Source: Paenarthrobacter aurescens | GTDB taxonomy: Bacteria; Actinomycetota; Actinomycetes; Actinomycetales; Micrococcaceae | Reading direction: 5' to 3' | Length of the DNA stretch: 64,000 bases | NCBI RefSeq assembly: GCF_025421775.1 | Contig: NZ_JAOEFX010000005.1 | Location: forward strand, 124,001-188,000 | Shown here: in pieces, positions 1-8,412 of the stretch | Position numbering within the stretch: position 1 is the first letter of the stretch | How the letters are laid out: every line of letters begins with the position of its first letter | The notes under the pieces: model-generated | Told to the model about the DNA's origin: nothing | Seen by the model: only the letters and a program-made list of their open reading frames with translations | The model's database searches: none | Translations under genes and position numbers: made by a program

Positions 1-1
1 T

Positions 2-832
2 GTCGTAGCGAACGACATTATCAACCTGGGCGGCATCACCTTCGCGTTCCGGGCCATCGAAGAAACATCGGCCAATGAAGTAGCAGTTGCCAAAGCGTTT
101 GTAGCCCTGCGCGAAATTTATGACCTCGATCCGATGGTTGCTGAGTTGAACGCACTTCCGGCTTCATTCCCCACAGAGCATTGGAGCGAAGTCCACCTGG
201 ACATCCGTCGACTGCTCGACCGGGCAGTGCGCTGGGTTCTGGGTCAGGGAATGGCTTCGCGGCCAATTTCCGAGGTTGTGGAATCGTTCAAGCCAACCAT
301 GGCTCCGTTGCGGGCCAAGCTTTTGGACTATCTCCGTGGTGAGGACAAAATCCGGATCTCGGCGTGGCTGGAAAAAGCACGTGGCTGGCACCTTCCAGAC
401 CATCTTGCACACAGGTGGGCAGAGCTCTTCGAGAGCTATGCGCTCTTGGATATCTCGCGGATTGCCCAGACCGGGAGCGACAGCGTCGAGGACGTTGCAC
501 ACGTTTACTACACCGTGTTCAACCGATTCCATGCGGACTCCCTGCTCGAAAGAATCAGTTCCTTGCCGCGCGATGACCGCTGGCAGGCCTTGGCGCGGGC
601 AGCCCTTCGGGATGACCTGTACTCAACGGTGGCGGATATGACGACGTCAGTGCTGGAGTCGACAGAGTCCGGCGCCGCAGCTGAGGATCGGCTGAAGGCA
701 TGGGAAGGGCAGAATGCCGAGCAACTCGGCCGTGCCAAGACCATGTTTGATGAGGTCAACGCCCTGGAAGCCGACGACATGGCTTCACTGTCGGTAGCAT
801 TAAGGCTCTTGAGGTCAATCGTTCGACGCTAG
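2..832 (+). CDS. NAD-specific glutamate dehydrogenase, large (GDH-180 type), C-terminal part
   Basis: The reading frame is open from the first bases of the window, so only the last ~276 residues of a protein that is usually about 1600 residues are present. The fragment starts inside the dehydrogenase domain ('NDIINLGGITF') and continues into the helical C-terminal region typical of the large NAD-dependent glutamate dehydrogenases of actinobacteria. The enzyme deaminates glutamate to 2-oxoglutarate with NAD+ in the cytoplasm. The catalytic residues lie upstream of the window. The gene ends 32 bp before the histidine kinase. No terminator is visible between them, so readthrough is possible. Confidence 0.88.
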   Translation, partial: VVANDIINLGGITFAFRAIEETSANEVAVAKAFVALREIYDLDPMVAELNALPASFPTEHWSEVHLDIRRLLDRAVRWVLGQGMASRPISEVVESFKPTMAPLRAKLLDYLRGEDKIRISAWLEKARGWHLPDHLAHRWAELFESYALLDISRIAQTGSDSVEDVAHVYYTVFNRFHADSLLERISSLPRDDRWQALARAALRDDLYSTVADMTTSVLESTESGAAAEDRLKAWEGQNAEQLGRAKTMFDEVNALEADDMASLSVALRLLRSIVRR

Positions 833-864
833 GGGCAATTCCCGGCGTCGCAAATGGAGGTGCA

Positions 865-2334
865 GTGGCAATCTTTACAGACCCCATCAGGGAACACGCT
901 GATTTCGGGCCTGGAGATGCCGAATGGCTGCACCTCCTCGTCGGTGACTGGCAGATGGTCGCTGACTTGGCTTTTGCGGACCTCGCATTGTGGTTTCCGC
1001 ATCCGGAGTTCGGCTATATCGCCCTCGCCCACGTACGTCCGTCGACATCCCATACGGTGTTCCACGCGGACTTCGTGGGTGAGGGCATCCGCTCTGATCT
1101 TCGCCCCCTTGTAGATAAGGCGTGGAACAGTCGGTCGATCGAGCGTTCCAGCGAAACGAGCTGGAGCAGTGAGATGGCTCTCCGGGTCGAGGCTGTTCCC
1201 ATGGTGCGCAACGGCAGGACGCTCGCGGTCGTGACGTCCCACATGGACTTGTCCAGCTCCCGTATGCCGTCAAGGCTGGAACTGACGTATCGCCAGTGTG
1301 CGTATGACCTCCTTCGCATGGGAACCCTCGGACTCTGGCCTGACTTCGCGTCTCCGACAGGCTCCAGGCGCGGAGCGCCGCGCGTAGGCGATGGGCTCAT
1401 CAGGCTCGATGCTGAGGGCATCGTGCAGTATGCCAGCCCCAACGGCGTATCAGCCTTCCGCCGGCTTGGAGAAGTTGAGTCGCTGGAAGGCCGGTCTCTG
1501 GCGGAGGTGACTGCCGGCCTGCTTAAGGACCGCAGGATGGTGGATGAGACATTGCCTTTGGTTGTCACTGGGCGAATGCCTTGGCGCAGCGAGATTGAGT
1601 CAAGGGGTGTCAGTCTTTCCCTCCGGGCCATTCCCTTGCGGGACGAGCAGCATCGCTTTGGTGCCCTTGTCCTCTGCCGTGATGTCTCGGAACTAAGGCG
1701 CCGGGAGATGGAACTTGTCACCAAGGATGCCACCATCCGGGAAATCCACCACAGGGTCAAGAACAATCTTCAGACTGTGGCGGCTCTACTGCGAATGCAG
1801 TCCCGGCGCATGGTCAGCGACGAAGCGAAACAGGGGTTGGAACAAGCAATGCGGCGTGTGGCCACCATTGCACTTGTGCATGAGACCCTCTCCCAGGGAC
1901 TGACGCAGAGCGTCGATTTTGACGAGCTGATCGGACGGCAGTTCCGGCTGTCTGCAGAGGTGGCATCGCCGTCCCAGCAAGTGCGAACGGAACGATCCGG
2001 GATGTTCGGCGAGTTGCCCAGCGATTTTGCTACTCCGTTGGCCTTGGTGATTAATGAACTCGTCACCAACGCAGTTGAGCATGGGCTTGAGGGGCGAACA
2101 GGAACGGTGTGGTTGCTGGCCGACCGCGCAGACGGCGACGGCAACGACGAATTCTTGACCGTGACCATAGCCGACGACGGCGTAGGTTTGCCGGACGGAC
2201 AGTACACCGAGGGCTTGGGCCTGCAGATTGTCCGCACACTGGTGACGAGCGAGCTCGGTGGATCCATTCAGTGGAGGCCACGTGACGGAGGAGGGACAGC
2301 CGTCGAAATCGTACTGAACCTCGCGCGGGCGTAG
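865..2334 (+). CDS. pdtaS: PdtaS-like sensor histidine kinase (GAF-PAS-HisKA_2-HATPase)
   Basis: This is a 489-residue soluble kinase starting at GTG with GGAGG four bases upstream. The N-terminal ~150 residues resemble the GAF-like sensor of mycobacterial PdtaS. A PAS segment follows at about 170-280 ('RLDAEGIVQYASPNGV'). The H-box of the HisKA_2 type, 'EIHHRVKNNLQ', lies near residue 293 with the phospho-acceptor His at 295/296. The ATPase N-box 'NELVTNAVEHG' is near 397 and the G-box 'GLGLQIV' near 455. There are no membrane segments. In mycobacteria PdtaS signals to the RNA-binding antiterminator PdtaR. No PdtaR-like gene is in this window. The neighbouring whiB1 reproduces the mycobacterial order. 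Confidence 0.9.
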   Translation: MAIFTDPIREHADFGPGDAEWLHLLVGDWQMVADLAFADLALWFPHPEFGYIALAHVRPSTSHTVFHADFVGEGIRSDLRPLVDKAWNSRSIERSSETSWSSEMALRVEAVPMVRNGRTLAVVTSHMDLSSSRMPSRLELTYRQCAYDLLRMGTLGLWPDFASPTGSRRGAPRVGDGLIRLDAEGIVQYASPNGVSAFRRLGEVESLEGRSLAEVTAGLLKDRRMVDETLPLVVTGRMPWRSEIESRGVSLSLRAIPLRDEQHRFGALVLCRDVSELRRREMELVTKDATIREIHHRVKNNLQTVAALLRMQSRRMVSDEAKQGLEQAMRRVATIALVHETLSQGLTQSVDFDELIGRQFRLSAEVASPSQQVRTERSGMFGELPSDFATPLALVINELVTNAVEHGLEGRTGTVWLLADRADGDGNDEFLTVTIADDGVGLPDGQYTEGLGLQIVRTLVTSELGGSIQWRPRDGGGTAVEIVLNLARA

Positions 2335-2396
2335 GCTTCCGAATCTACGAATACGGAACCCGCTCAGACGACAGGGTTCAGTAGTTGGGGATTAAT

Positions 2397-2434
2397 AAGA
2401 AAGGCCGCGAACCAAATGGTCCGCGGCCTTTCTT
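2397..2434. terminator. Bidirectional terminator between pdtaS-like gene and whiB1
   Basis: A GC-rich hairpin has 'AAGGCCGCG' paired with 'CGCGGCCTT' across a short loop. A-run on the left and T-run on the right allow it to end both converging transcripts. Confidence 0.85.
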
Positions 2435-2445
2435 GATTCTGTGGC

Positions 2446-2694
2446 CTACGAAGCGCGGCGTGCGCGAGCAGCGCGACGCTTCAGGGCACGACGCTCGTCT
2501 TCACTCATGCCGCCCCAAACGCCGGCGTCCTGGCCGGACTCCAGTGCCCACTGCAGGCAGGTGTCTACGACCGGGCAGCGGCGGCAGACACTTTTGGCTT
2601 CCTCGATCTGCAGAAGTGCTGGTCCCGTGTTGCCCACTGGGAAGAAGAGCTCCGGGTCCTTGTCGAGGCAGGCTGCGCGATTACGCCAATCCAT
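2446..2694 (-). CDS. whiB1: WhiB1 family iron-sulfur transcriptional regulator
   Basis: An 82-residue protein with the four cluster ligands at C9, C37, C40 and C46, the spacing of mycobacterial WhiB1 (streptomycete WblE). It also has the family turn 'GVWGGMSEDERRALKRR' followed by a basic DNA-binding tail. WhiB1 carries a nitric-oxide-sensitive 4Fe-4S cluster and binds the main sigma factor. Here it is a single-gene transcript between its own promoter region, with a CRP-type site about 45-60 bp upstream of the ATG, and a shared terminator downstream. The only SD-like sequence, GGAG, lies about 12 bases before the ATG, which is long. Confidence 0.95.
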   Translation of the reverse strand: MDWRNRAACLDKDPELFFPVGNTGPALLQIEEAKSVCRRCPVVDTCLQWALESGQDAGVWGGMSEDERRALKRRAARARRAS

Positions 2695-2736
2695 GCTGAT
2701 CAGTCACTCCATTCGTGAGAACTAGATAGTGCCTTT

Positions 2737-2752
2737 TGTGAAAACATTCACG
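2737..2752 (-). promoter_or_regulatory. CRP/GlxR-type binding site upstream of whiB1
   Basis: The sequence TGTGA-AAACAT-TCACG is a near-perfect half-site pair of the CRP family (TGTGA-N6-TCACA). It sits just upstream of a -10-like TATCTA (minus strand, 2723-2728) for whiB1. In Mycobacterium tuberculosis whiB1 is controlled by the CRP homologue Rv3676. The site's position close to the core promoter is compatible with repression as well as activation. Confidence 0.65.
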
Positions 2753-2767
2753 AGAGGCTCCAAAGGA

Positions 2768-2790
2768 AAGGGGCCCGCATGGGCCCCCTT
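2768..2790 (-). terminator. Terminator-like hairpin upstream of the whiB1 promoter
   Basis: Read on the minus strand this is GGGGCCC, a 4-base loop, GGGCCCC and then TTTCCTTT, the form of an intrinsic terminator. It lies upstream of the whiB1 promoter, so it would end a leftward transcript begun at about 2800-2930, where no convincing protein gene exists. Confidence 0.5.
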
Positions 2791-2933
2791 GGTCGTCTGA
2801 GTCAAGCGTTTCATGTTAACGCCTTGTAAACAAGGGGTGTTAGTGGTCGAAATGCCCGGAATCCGTGAGCGATGCATCACATCAGCCGCCAGTGTCCTCA
2901 CTGCTAGACGACTATGTCCGGTAGTGTGCCAGT

Positions 2934-3434
2934 GTGTCAAGACCTCCCGTAAACCCTGCCCAACCCCCTTCCGGACCCGACGGAAGCGACGGTTCTGACG
3001 TGCAGCCGAGCCAGGAAGCCGAGGCTGCGGGCGGTCGCCCTAGGCCTCGGGGAATCATTGTGATCTCCGTTGTTGTTCTGCTGGAAGCCCTCGCGCTCCT
3101 CGGAGCTGCAGCCTGGTATGCCTTCGAGTTGCTGACGGGGGCTCCTGTGTTGACCTTCTGGGGAGCTGTCTTCACCCTGGGCTTGCTCCTTGCTTTCTCG
3201 GTATGGCTCTTTGCAGTGGGACATTTCCTGTTCCGCGGATATAGATGGACGCGCGCCGCAGCCTTGGTGGCCCAATTGTTCGTCCTTACCATCGGCTTCC
3301 CCACGATGACCGGCGGGCTGGTGGCGCCAGGGCTGGCGATGATCGTCCCTGCCGCTGCTGCGATTGTGTTCCTTTTCCAAAAGGACGTCGTCGCTTATGC
3401 CTCACGCACCGGCGGTACGTCCGGAGTGCTGTAG
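2934..3434 (+). CDS. Small integral membrane protein, function unknown
   Basis: A 166-residue protein. The first ~40 residues are hydrophilic and rich in Pro, Gly and Ser. Four membrane helices follow (about 40-65, 70-95, 105-125 and 130-150). It starts at GTG without a clear ribosome binding site, and a -10-like TAGTGT lies about 7 bases upstream, so leaderless translation is possible. Its last 40 bases overlap the 3' end of the convergent EccC-like gene. Comparable small membrane proteins are common in Micrococcaceae, but I cannot assign a role. Confidence 0.7.
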   Translation: MSRPPVNPAQPPSGPDGSDGSDVQPSQEAEAAGGRPRPRGIIVISVVVLLEALALLGAAAWYAFELLTGAPVLTFWGAVFTLGLLLAFSVWLFAVGHFLFRGYRWTRAAALVAQLFVLTIGFPTMTGGLVAPGLAMIVPAAAAIVFLFQKDVVAYASRTGGTSGVL

Positions 3435-6400
3435 CTGGTCCGCGCGTCCGCTGGCGGCAGGTTCGGGGGCGGGAAGCCTGTTGTGAGCACGCCTTGAAAC
3501 GGCTTCACCTCCGTTCCATTAACCAGGAAGCCGCGACCGGGGCGTGTTCGACCTGCATCAAGCCGGACCCCCAGCAGTTCACCATCGTGGGGTGTTCCCG
3601 GGGCCAGAATCACACCCGTACGTGAAGCCTGTACTTCCCTGGCGAGGGGCAATTGCTGTACGAGCGCCGGGCCAGGGGTAGCCGTGAGGACGACGCCGCG
3701 GACATTTCTGACCACCGCAGCGAGAGCCTTGTGGACTTGGGCATTCAAAGAATCCGCGTCATCCACCAACAGGATGCTGTTGGGATCCAGCATCCCCGCC
3801 GCCGCATCGCCCGCAACTGTGGCCCAAAACGATTCCTGGGATGCCCCGATTGGTGGGAAAACCCATGGAATCGAGGAATTCAGGTTGTAAAGAGACGCCA
3901 GGGCCGAGCTCTTCCCGGAACGATGGCCACCGAGGATGACGCCGACACCGTGAGACCTGAGTGGGAAAGACATGGGCATCGCTTCGTCACCTCCGACGCC
4001 GATCCACAAAGAGCTATGAGAGTTCTCCTCCGGGATGCCCAAGACCTTGGAGTTCACCCGTTGCCTGGACAGATGCGTGGCTTCTGGTCCGGGGGGTAAC
4101 CGCTGTTCGGGGGTCTCGGCCAGCAGACTACGAAACTCCTGTCCGCCAAGTAGCTCCGGGAGTGGCCGCAGCCGGAATGGCGGTTCGGACTCCATGACGT
4201 GGGCGAACGGCCAAGGGGAAGTTGAGGGAGCTTCGCGAAACTGTGCCACCGTTGTCTGACCTTCAACGAAGTTGCCCACAACCACGGCGCGTCCCTGTAG
4301 GGAGTCCACCTCAGGTAGTCGCGGCCAGTGTAATCGCGACTCTTCAGTGGACCCGGTGGGAAAATATACGCGATTTTGTATGGCTGCAAAGAAGCGTGAG
4401 CTGACGAGCTCCCGCTCACCACAAATCAACACAGTGATGCCGAGCGATCTACCATCCCGGACAATGTCCTGGAGAGCTGCTTCTGCCCAAGCTGAGGGCC
4501 CTGCTCTGAACGCAGTCGCCCAAGAACACCAGCCAGTGACGATCAAACACAATGGTTTGCTGGCCCTGCTTGCATCACTTAGGGTGCGTCGACGTTCCAT
4601 TTCCTCCGCGAGGCGCTTCAGGACGCGCGCCGCGAGTGTCAGTTGGTGCAGTCCAGCTATGGCGCCAATTCTTCCGCGCCCACCGAGATCGCCGATTATT
4701 GCGGCTGCGTCCAAGATATAGAGGTGCGGTTGAGGGCCATGGGTCGCCAGCATGGCGGAGGCAGCCCTGAAGCAGGTGTCCATGCCGCTCGACGGGCCTC
4801 CGATCATCGCCAGATGACCATCTTCGGCCGGAAACCACAGCAGGGGTTCCACGATTTGCTTCGACGGCCTGTCGAGCAGCGCCACAGGTCCGACAGCCCA
4901 CAGCGGTGTTGCACTGGATGCCTGGCGCTTGACGATCTCCACAGCACGCAGCTCTTCCTGCCAACGGATCGAAGGGGGCAACGGTGCCGCTACAGGGTGC
5001 CTGGGGAGGGGCTTGCCGAGAAGCCGCCAAGCGTCCTGCACAATCGAAACGAGTTGCTGGACACCCGCATCCGGGAGAGCATCCGGGTGGCTTGTCATCA
5101 TTCGGGCTTCTGTACGTTGCTGTAAAGCCTGCTTAGTCGCCTGGACAATCAGCACATCTTCGACCGGTGTGCCCGTGATGGTGACGTCTGGAAAACCAGA
5201 AAGAGATGCGGCTTGGAACTCTTCCGGCTTGCTCGCCGCCCGGGCCAGAAATGCCCGACCCGGGACGTTGGCTCGAATCGAGGCAGCTGCCTTGGAGTTG
5301 ATGATGTCCACGGACTCTCCCTCCGACTGCACTCTAAGGGCGATGCTTGAGGTCACGTTTGCCCGGATATCGGCGGTCAGTGCCCCCTGAGGCCTTTGCG
5401 TTGCCATCACCAGATGGATACCGAGAGACCGGCCGATAGAGGCGATTCGAATGATCTCGCGAAGGGCGGCTGGGGCTTCGTCAATCAGCATGCGGAACTC
5501 GTCGATTACCAGCAGCAGATGCGGGATGGTCGGATACCTGGCCGTAGCAGCATGTTGGTATTGGCCCAGGTCCGTCACGCCGGCCGCGGCGAACAGTTCC
5601 TCGCGGTACGTGATCTCTCCACGAAGTGAAGTAAGAGCGCGATGAAGTTGATGGCTGGCAAGGTCGGTCAGAAGCCCAAGGCAGTGGGGGAGGCCAGCAA
5701 GAGGACGCAGCCCTGAGCCACCTTTGAAATCAAAGAACAGGAAAGTTGTGTGATCCGGAGGGTACTTCAGCCCCATGGAAGCTACGAGCGTCCTGAGGAG
5801 TTCCGACTTTCCAGAGCCTGTGGTCCCGGCAATCAACAGGTGCGGACCGTCATGCTTGAAGTCAAACGCCAGCATTCCATTGCGGCCCCGGCCCAGCACC
5901 GCCGTAAGCTCCTTCTGCGGTATCGCGTCTTCCCAACGGCGGAGGATTCGCCGGTGCCCAAAAGGAAGCAGGTCTGCCAAGGAACACTGGTCAGGAATAG
6001 CTTGGGTTGTGCTGGCTCCAACCTGGCCGGTCATGGCCGCCACGCTCCTGCAGAACCCGTCGAAAACCCGGTCTGGAACGAGGTCCGGAATGAAGGGCCT
6101 TCGCTCACTGCCCTGCTCCAAATAAGCATCTGTACCCGATGACGAAATCTCTATGGCGGGTTCAGCGCGTTCGGACGGCGCCCCGCAGTACACCACTTGC
6201 CACGAAGCAAGACGTGCAGCGCTCAGCAGGGATGGCAGGGCATCGACCTGGTCACGCACTGGGTCCCCAATGATGAACAGCCTCCCGTTAGGACTGCCGT
6301 TCTGATCCTGAAGGGCAGCATAAGCGGCGTCGTGGCCGGTTGCGAGAGTTACCTGCGGGAGGAATCTTGCGCTCAGGGGGAGGCGTCCCGCCGGTCCCAG

Positions 6401-7606
6401 GATGACGACAGGTGACTGTGAGGCGACCGGAAAGATGGCCAGTTGCATCAGCATGAAGCGAAGCAGGGCATCCACGTGGTTTGGTTCCCCGGAAAGGGCC
6501 ACCACCGGATGTCGTGGATCCAACGTCACCGGCGCCGGGCCGATGGGTGGCGGACGGAACCCGGGATCCTCAGGGACAATCCGTATGTTGGCAGCTGTGT
6601 CCATGGTGCCGAGCCTGAGCCACGCTCCGGGCCGGTCAATGCCAGCCAATGACTGTGAACCTGGAGCCACTGCAGAATTGGGCAGCGCCTGTGCGGCCTG
6701 CGGACACAGCCGGCCCGCAACTGCGCCGATGCCGTGCACAGCTACCGATATCTCCGCAGCTGATGGCGAGCATCGACGACGCCGGCCGATGTCGTCCTGT
6801 GCCGCACGGGCAACAGCTGTCCTACGCTCGCGTCGGCTCTTCCGGCCGGCGATGAGGGGGAGAAGGAGACTGCCTGCTGAGATGGCGGTGAAACCCAAAA
6901 ACGTCCACATACCGGTGGCAACAGCCAGTCCGATACCGGCAGCCAACGGTAGTCCCGCCGCCAAAGTGATGGCCAATCGGTTGCTGGGACTTCCCGTATG
7001 GGGGACTTCGAGGGGTTCTTCGACGGAGCAGCCGGCGTCGGCGGAAATTTCCGGCAGTTGACCGCTCTCTGTGAGCACAGTGAAAGTGGAGTTTCCACAC
7101 CGGACTACTGACCCGGAGTTGACTGATCTACGGCGTGCGGGCTGTCCATCCACGAATACAGTGTTTGCACCCTTCACCGCGCTCAGTGTCAGAGCTGTAC
7201 TGGAAACGTCCACGACAGCATGCTCCCTGGACATGCCCGGATCCGGTACCGGAATTTCGACCGGGCCCCTGCCGATTCGGAACCGTCCGCGATGGATCCG
7301 AAAGATGGCGCCGGCACTGGGGCCCGAATGGGTCAACAGCATCAAGGGCTGGGGCGTGGGTCCGGAGCGGCGCGGCGGGGAAGGACCATCCACCAAAACG
7401 GCGCCTGACACCAAGGGCGGCTGTCCTACTGTAAGGGTGGACAAATCCCGTCCGTCGACGGAGAGTGTGTCAGCTCCACGCTGATCCTGAAGGAGGGACA
7501 GGAGTTGGGTGCCGGACATACCTGCAGTGACCGAGATGGTCAATTCCTCCGGGGCAGCAGTACTCGCCGCAGCCGGGCCGCGCACCAATGTGCACTCCAA
7601 TCTCAC
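3395..7606 (-). CDS. FHA and FtsK/SpoIIIE domain ATPase, EccC/EssC-like (type VII secretion family)
   Basis: A 1403-residue protein. The GTG at 7606 is chosen because GAGGAGG sits 5 bases upstream; the frame stays open a further 43 codons. An FHA domain lies at about 90-170 ('IGRG', 'SREHA'), followed by two close membrane helices (about 210-254). Three FtsK-type ATPase modules follow. The first is intact, with Walker A 'GTTGSGKSE' near 595 and Walker B 'LLLVIDEF'. The second has a degenerate loop 'GGPSSGMD' near 935. The third has 'GGHRSGKSS' near 1225 and 'ILLVDDAD'. EccC/EssC proteins drive WXG100 export through ESX systems. No WXG100, EccB, EccD, EccE or mycosin gene lies in this window, so substrate and partners are unknown. 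Confidence 0.85.
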   Translation of the reverse strand: MRLECTLVRGPAAASTAAPEELTISVTAGMSGTQLLSLLQDQRGADTLSVDGRDLSTLTVGQPPLVSGAVLVDGPSPPRRSGPTPQPLMLLTHSGPSAGAIFRIHRGRFRIGRGPVEIPVPDPGMSREHAVVDVSSTALTLSAVKGANTVFVDGQPARRRSVNSGSVVRCGNSTFTVLTESGQLPEISADAGCSVEEPLEVPHTGSPSNRLAITLAAGLPLAAGIGLAVATGMWTFLGFTAISAGSLLLPLIAGRKSRRERRTAVARAAQDDIGRRRRCSPSAAEISVAVHGIGAVAGRLCPQAAQALPNSAVAPGSQSLAGIDRPGAWLRLGTMDTAANIRIVPEDPGFRPPPIGPAPVTLDPRHPVVALSGEPNHVDALLRFMLMQLAIFPVASQSPVVILGPAGRLPLSARFLPQVTLATGHDAAYAALQDQNGSPNGRLFIIGDPVRDQVDALPSLLSAARLASWQVVYCGAPSERAEPAIEISSSGTDAYLEQGSERRPFIPDLVPDRVFDGFCRSVAAMTGQVGASTTQAIPDQCSLADLLPFGHRRILRRWEDAIPQKELTAVLGRGRNGMLAFDFKHDGPHLLIAGTTGSGKSELLRTLVASMGLKYPPDHTTFLFFDFKGGSGLRPLAGLPHCLGLLTDLASHQLHRALTSLRGEITYREELFAAAGVTDLGQYQHAATARYPTIPHLLLVIDEFRMLIDEAPAALREIIRIASIGRSLGIHLVMATQRPQGALTADIRANVTSSIALRVQSEGESVDIINSKAAASIRANVPGRAFLARAASKPEEFQAASLSGFPDVTITGTPVEDVLIVQATKQALQQRTEARMMTSHPDALPDAGVQQLVSIVQDAWRLLGKPLPRHPVAAPLPPSIRWQEELRAVEIVKRQASSATPLWAVGPVALLDRPSKQIVEPLLWFPAEDGHLAMIGGPSSGMDTCFRAASAMLATHGPQPHLYILDAAAIIGDLGGRGRIGAIAGLHQLTLAARVLKRLAEEMERRRTLSDASRASKPLCLIVTGWCSWATAFRAGPSAWAEAALQDIVRDGRSLGITVLICGERELVSSRFFAAIQNRVYFPTGSTEESRLHWPRLPEVDSLQGRAVVVGNFVEGQTTVAQFREAPSTSPWPFAHVMESEPPFRLRPLPELLGGQEFRSLLAETPEQRLPPGPEATHLSRQRVNSKVLGIPEENSHSSLWIGVGGDEAMPMSFPLRSHGVGVILGGHRSGKSSALASLYNLNSSIPWVFPPIGASQESFWATVAGDAAAGMLDPNSILLVDDADSLNAQVHKALAAVVRNVRGVVLTATPGPALVQQLPLAREVQASRTGVILAPGTPHDGELLGVRLDAGRTRPGRGFLVNGTEVKPFQGVLTTGFPPPNLPPADARTSYSTPDVPPVREA

Positions 7607-7771
7607 TGAATCCTCCTCGCATCGCTGCCTTGATGGTTCGCTTTTCATTGGCGGGACCGCCATAGCTGACGATATGTAGTTGGCAGCCGAACCGCTGCCC
7701 GTGCGAGGGTGTATGTGGACAACTGGGCAAAGCACGCTTGCTGCCTTGACGTTGGGGCTTGGTGTCTCAGC

Positions 7772-7777
7772 TAAGAT
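7772..7777 (+). promoter_or_regulatory. Candidate -10 element for the sugar-acid cassette
   Basis: TAAGAT lies 45 bases before the chosen GTG of the acetyltransferase gene. A TTGACG lies upstream but at 20 bp, longer than the usual spacer, so only the -10 is proposed. It favours the start at 7822 over the upstream TTG at 7786. Confidence 0.35.
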
Positions 7778-7821
7778 GAATCTCGTTGTCGCGTGTGCTC
7801 AATGAGGAAGGACCTTCACCG

Positions 7822-8412
7822 GTGATAGTGGTTGCGGAGAGCGCCGATGTTTCAGACAAGGCGGTAATTGGTGATGGATCAAAGATTTGGCATCTTGCCC
7901 AAGTCCGCGAGCAGGCCGAGTTGGGCGTCAATTGCATCGTGGGACGAGGTGCCTATATCGGCACCGGGGTGAAGATGGGGGACAACTGCAAAGTCCAGAA
8001 CTATGCACTTGTCTACGAGCCCGCGGAACTTGAAGCCGGTGTGTTCATTGGCCCGGCAGTTGTGCTGACCAACGACACCTACCCCCGTGCTGTCGGCCCG
8101 GACGGCAGCTTGAAGAGCGCTCACGATTGGGAGCCCGTTGGCGTCACCATTCGCGAGGGCGCATCAATCGGTGCCCGCGCCGTGTGCGTTGCTCCCGTGA
8201 CCATTGGACGGTGGGCCACAATTGCCGCCGGCGCGGTCGTAGCCAAAGATGTCCCGGATTTTGCCCTGATGGTCGGAGTTCCGGCCAAGCGTCACGGGTG
8301 GGTCGGCAAAGCTGGTTTCCCGCTGCAGCGCAGCGGAGAGAACTGGGTGTGTCCGGAAACCGGCGCAACGTATGTTGAACAGAACGAGACCCTTCGAGAG
8401 GTAGAGGCATGA
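7822..8412 (+). CDS. WbpD-like N-acetyltransferase (left-handed beta-helix)
   Basis: A 196-residue acyltransferase made mostly of hexapeptide repeats ('VIGDGSKIWHLAQV', 'VGRGAYIGTGVKMGDN', 'TIGRWATIAAGAVVAKDV'). It ends in the 'VGVPAKRHGWVGKAG' tail typical of WbpD-type enzymes. WbpD acetylates the 3-amino group of UDP-GlcNAc3NA with acetyl-CoA. The GTG at 7822 is preferred over the upstream TTG because GAGGAAGGA lies 9 bases before it. The stop overlaps the next start (ATGA), so it is translationally coupled to the aminotransferase. Function is inferred from family and gene order. Confidence 0.8.
   Translation: MIVVAESADVSDKAVIGDGSKIWHLAQVREQAELGVNCIVGRGAYIGTGVKMGDNCKVQNYALVYEPAELEAGVFIGPAVVLTNDTYPRAVGPDGSLKSAHDWEPVGVTIREGASIGARAVCVAPVTIGRWATIAAGAVVAKDVPDFALMVGVPAKRHGWVGKAGFPLQRSGENWVCPETGATYVEQNETLREVEA

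Noticed and set aside
2722..2940. 72-codon minus-strand frame upstream of whiB1
   Set aside because: It starts at TTG without SD and crosses the hairpin, CRP site and promoter of whiB1.
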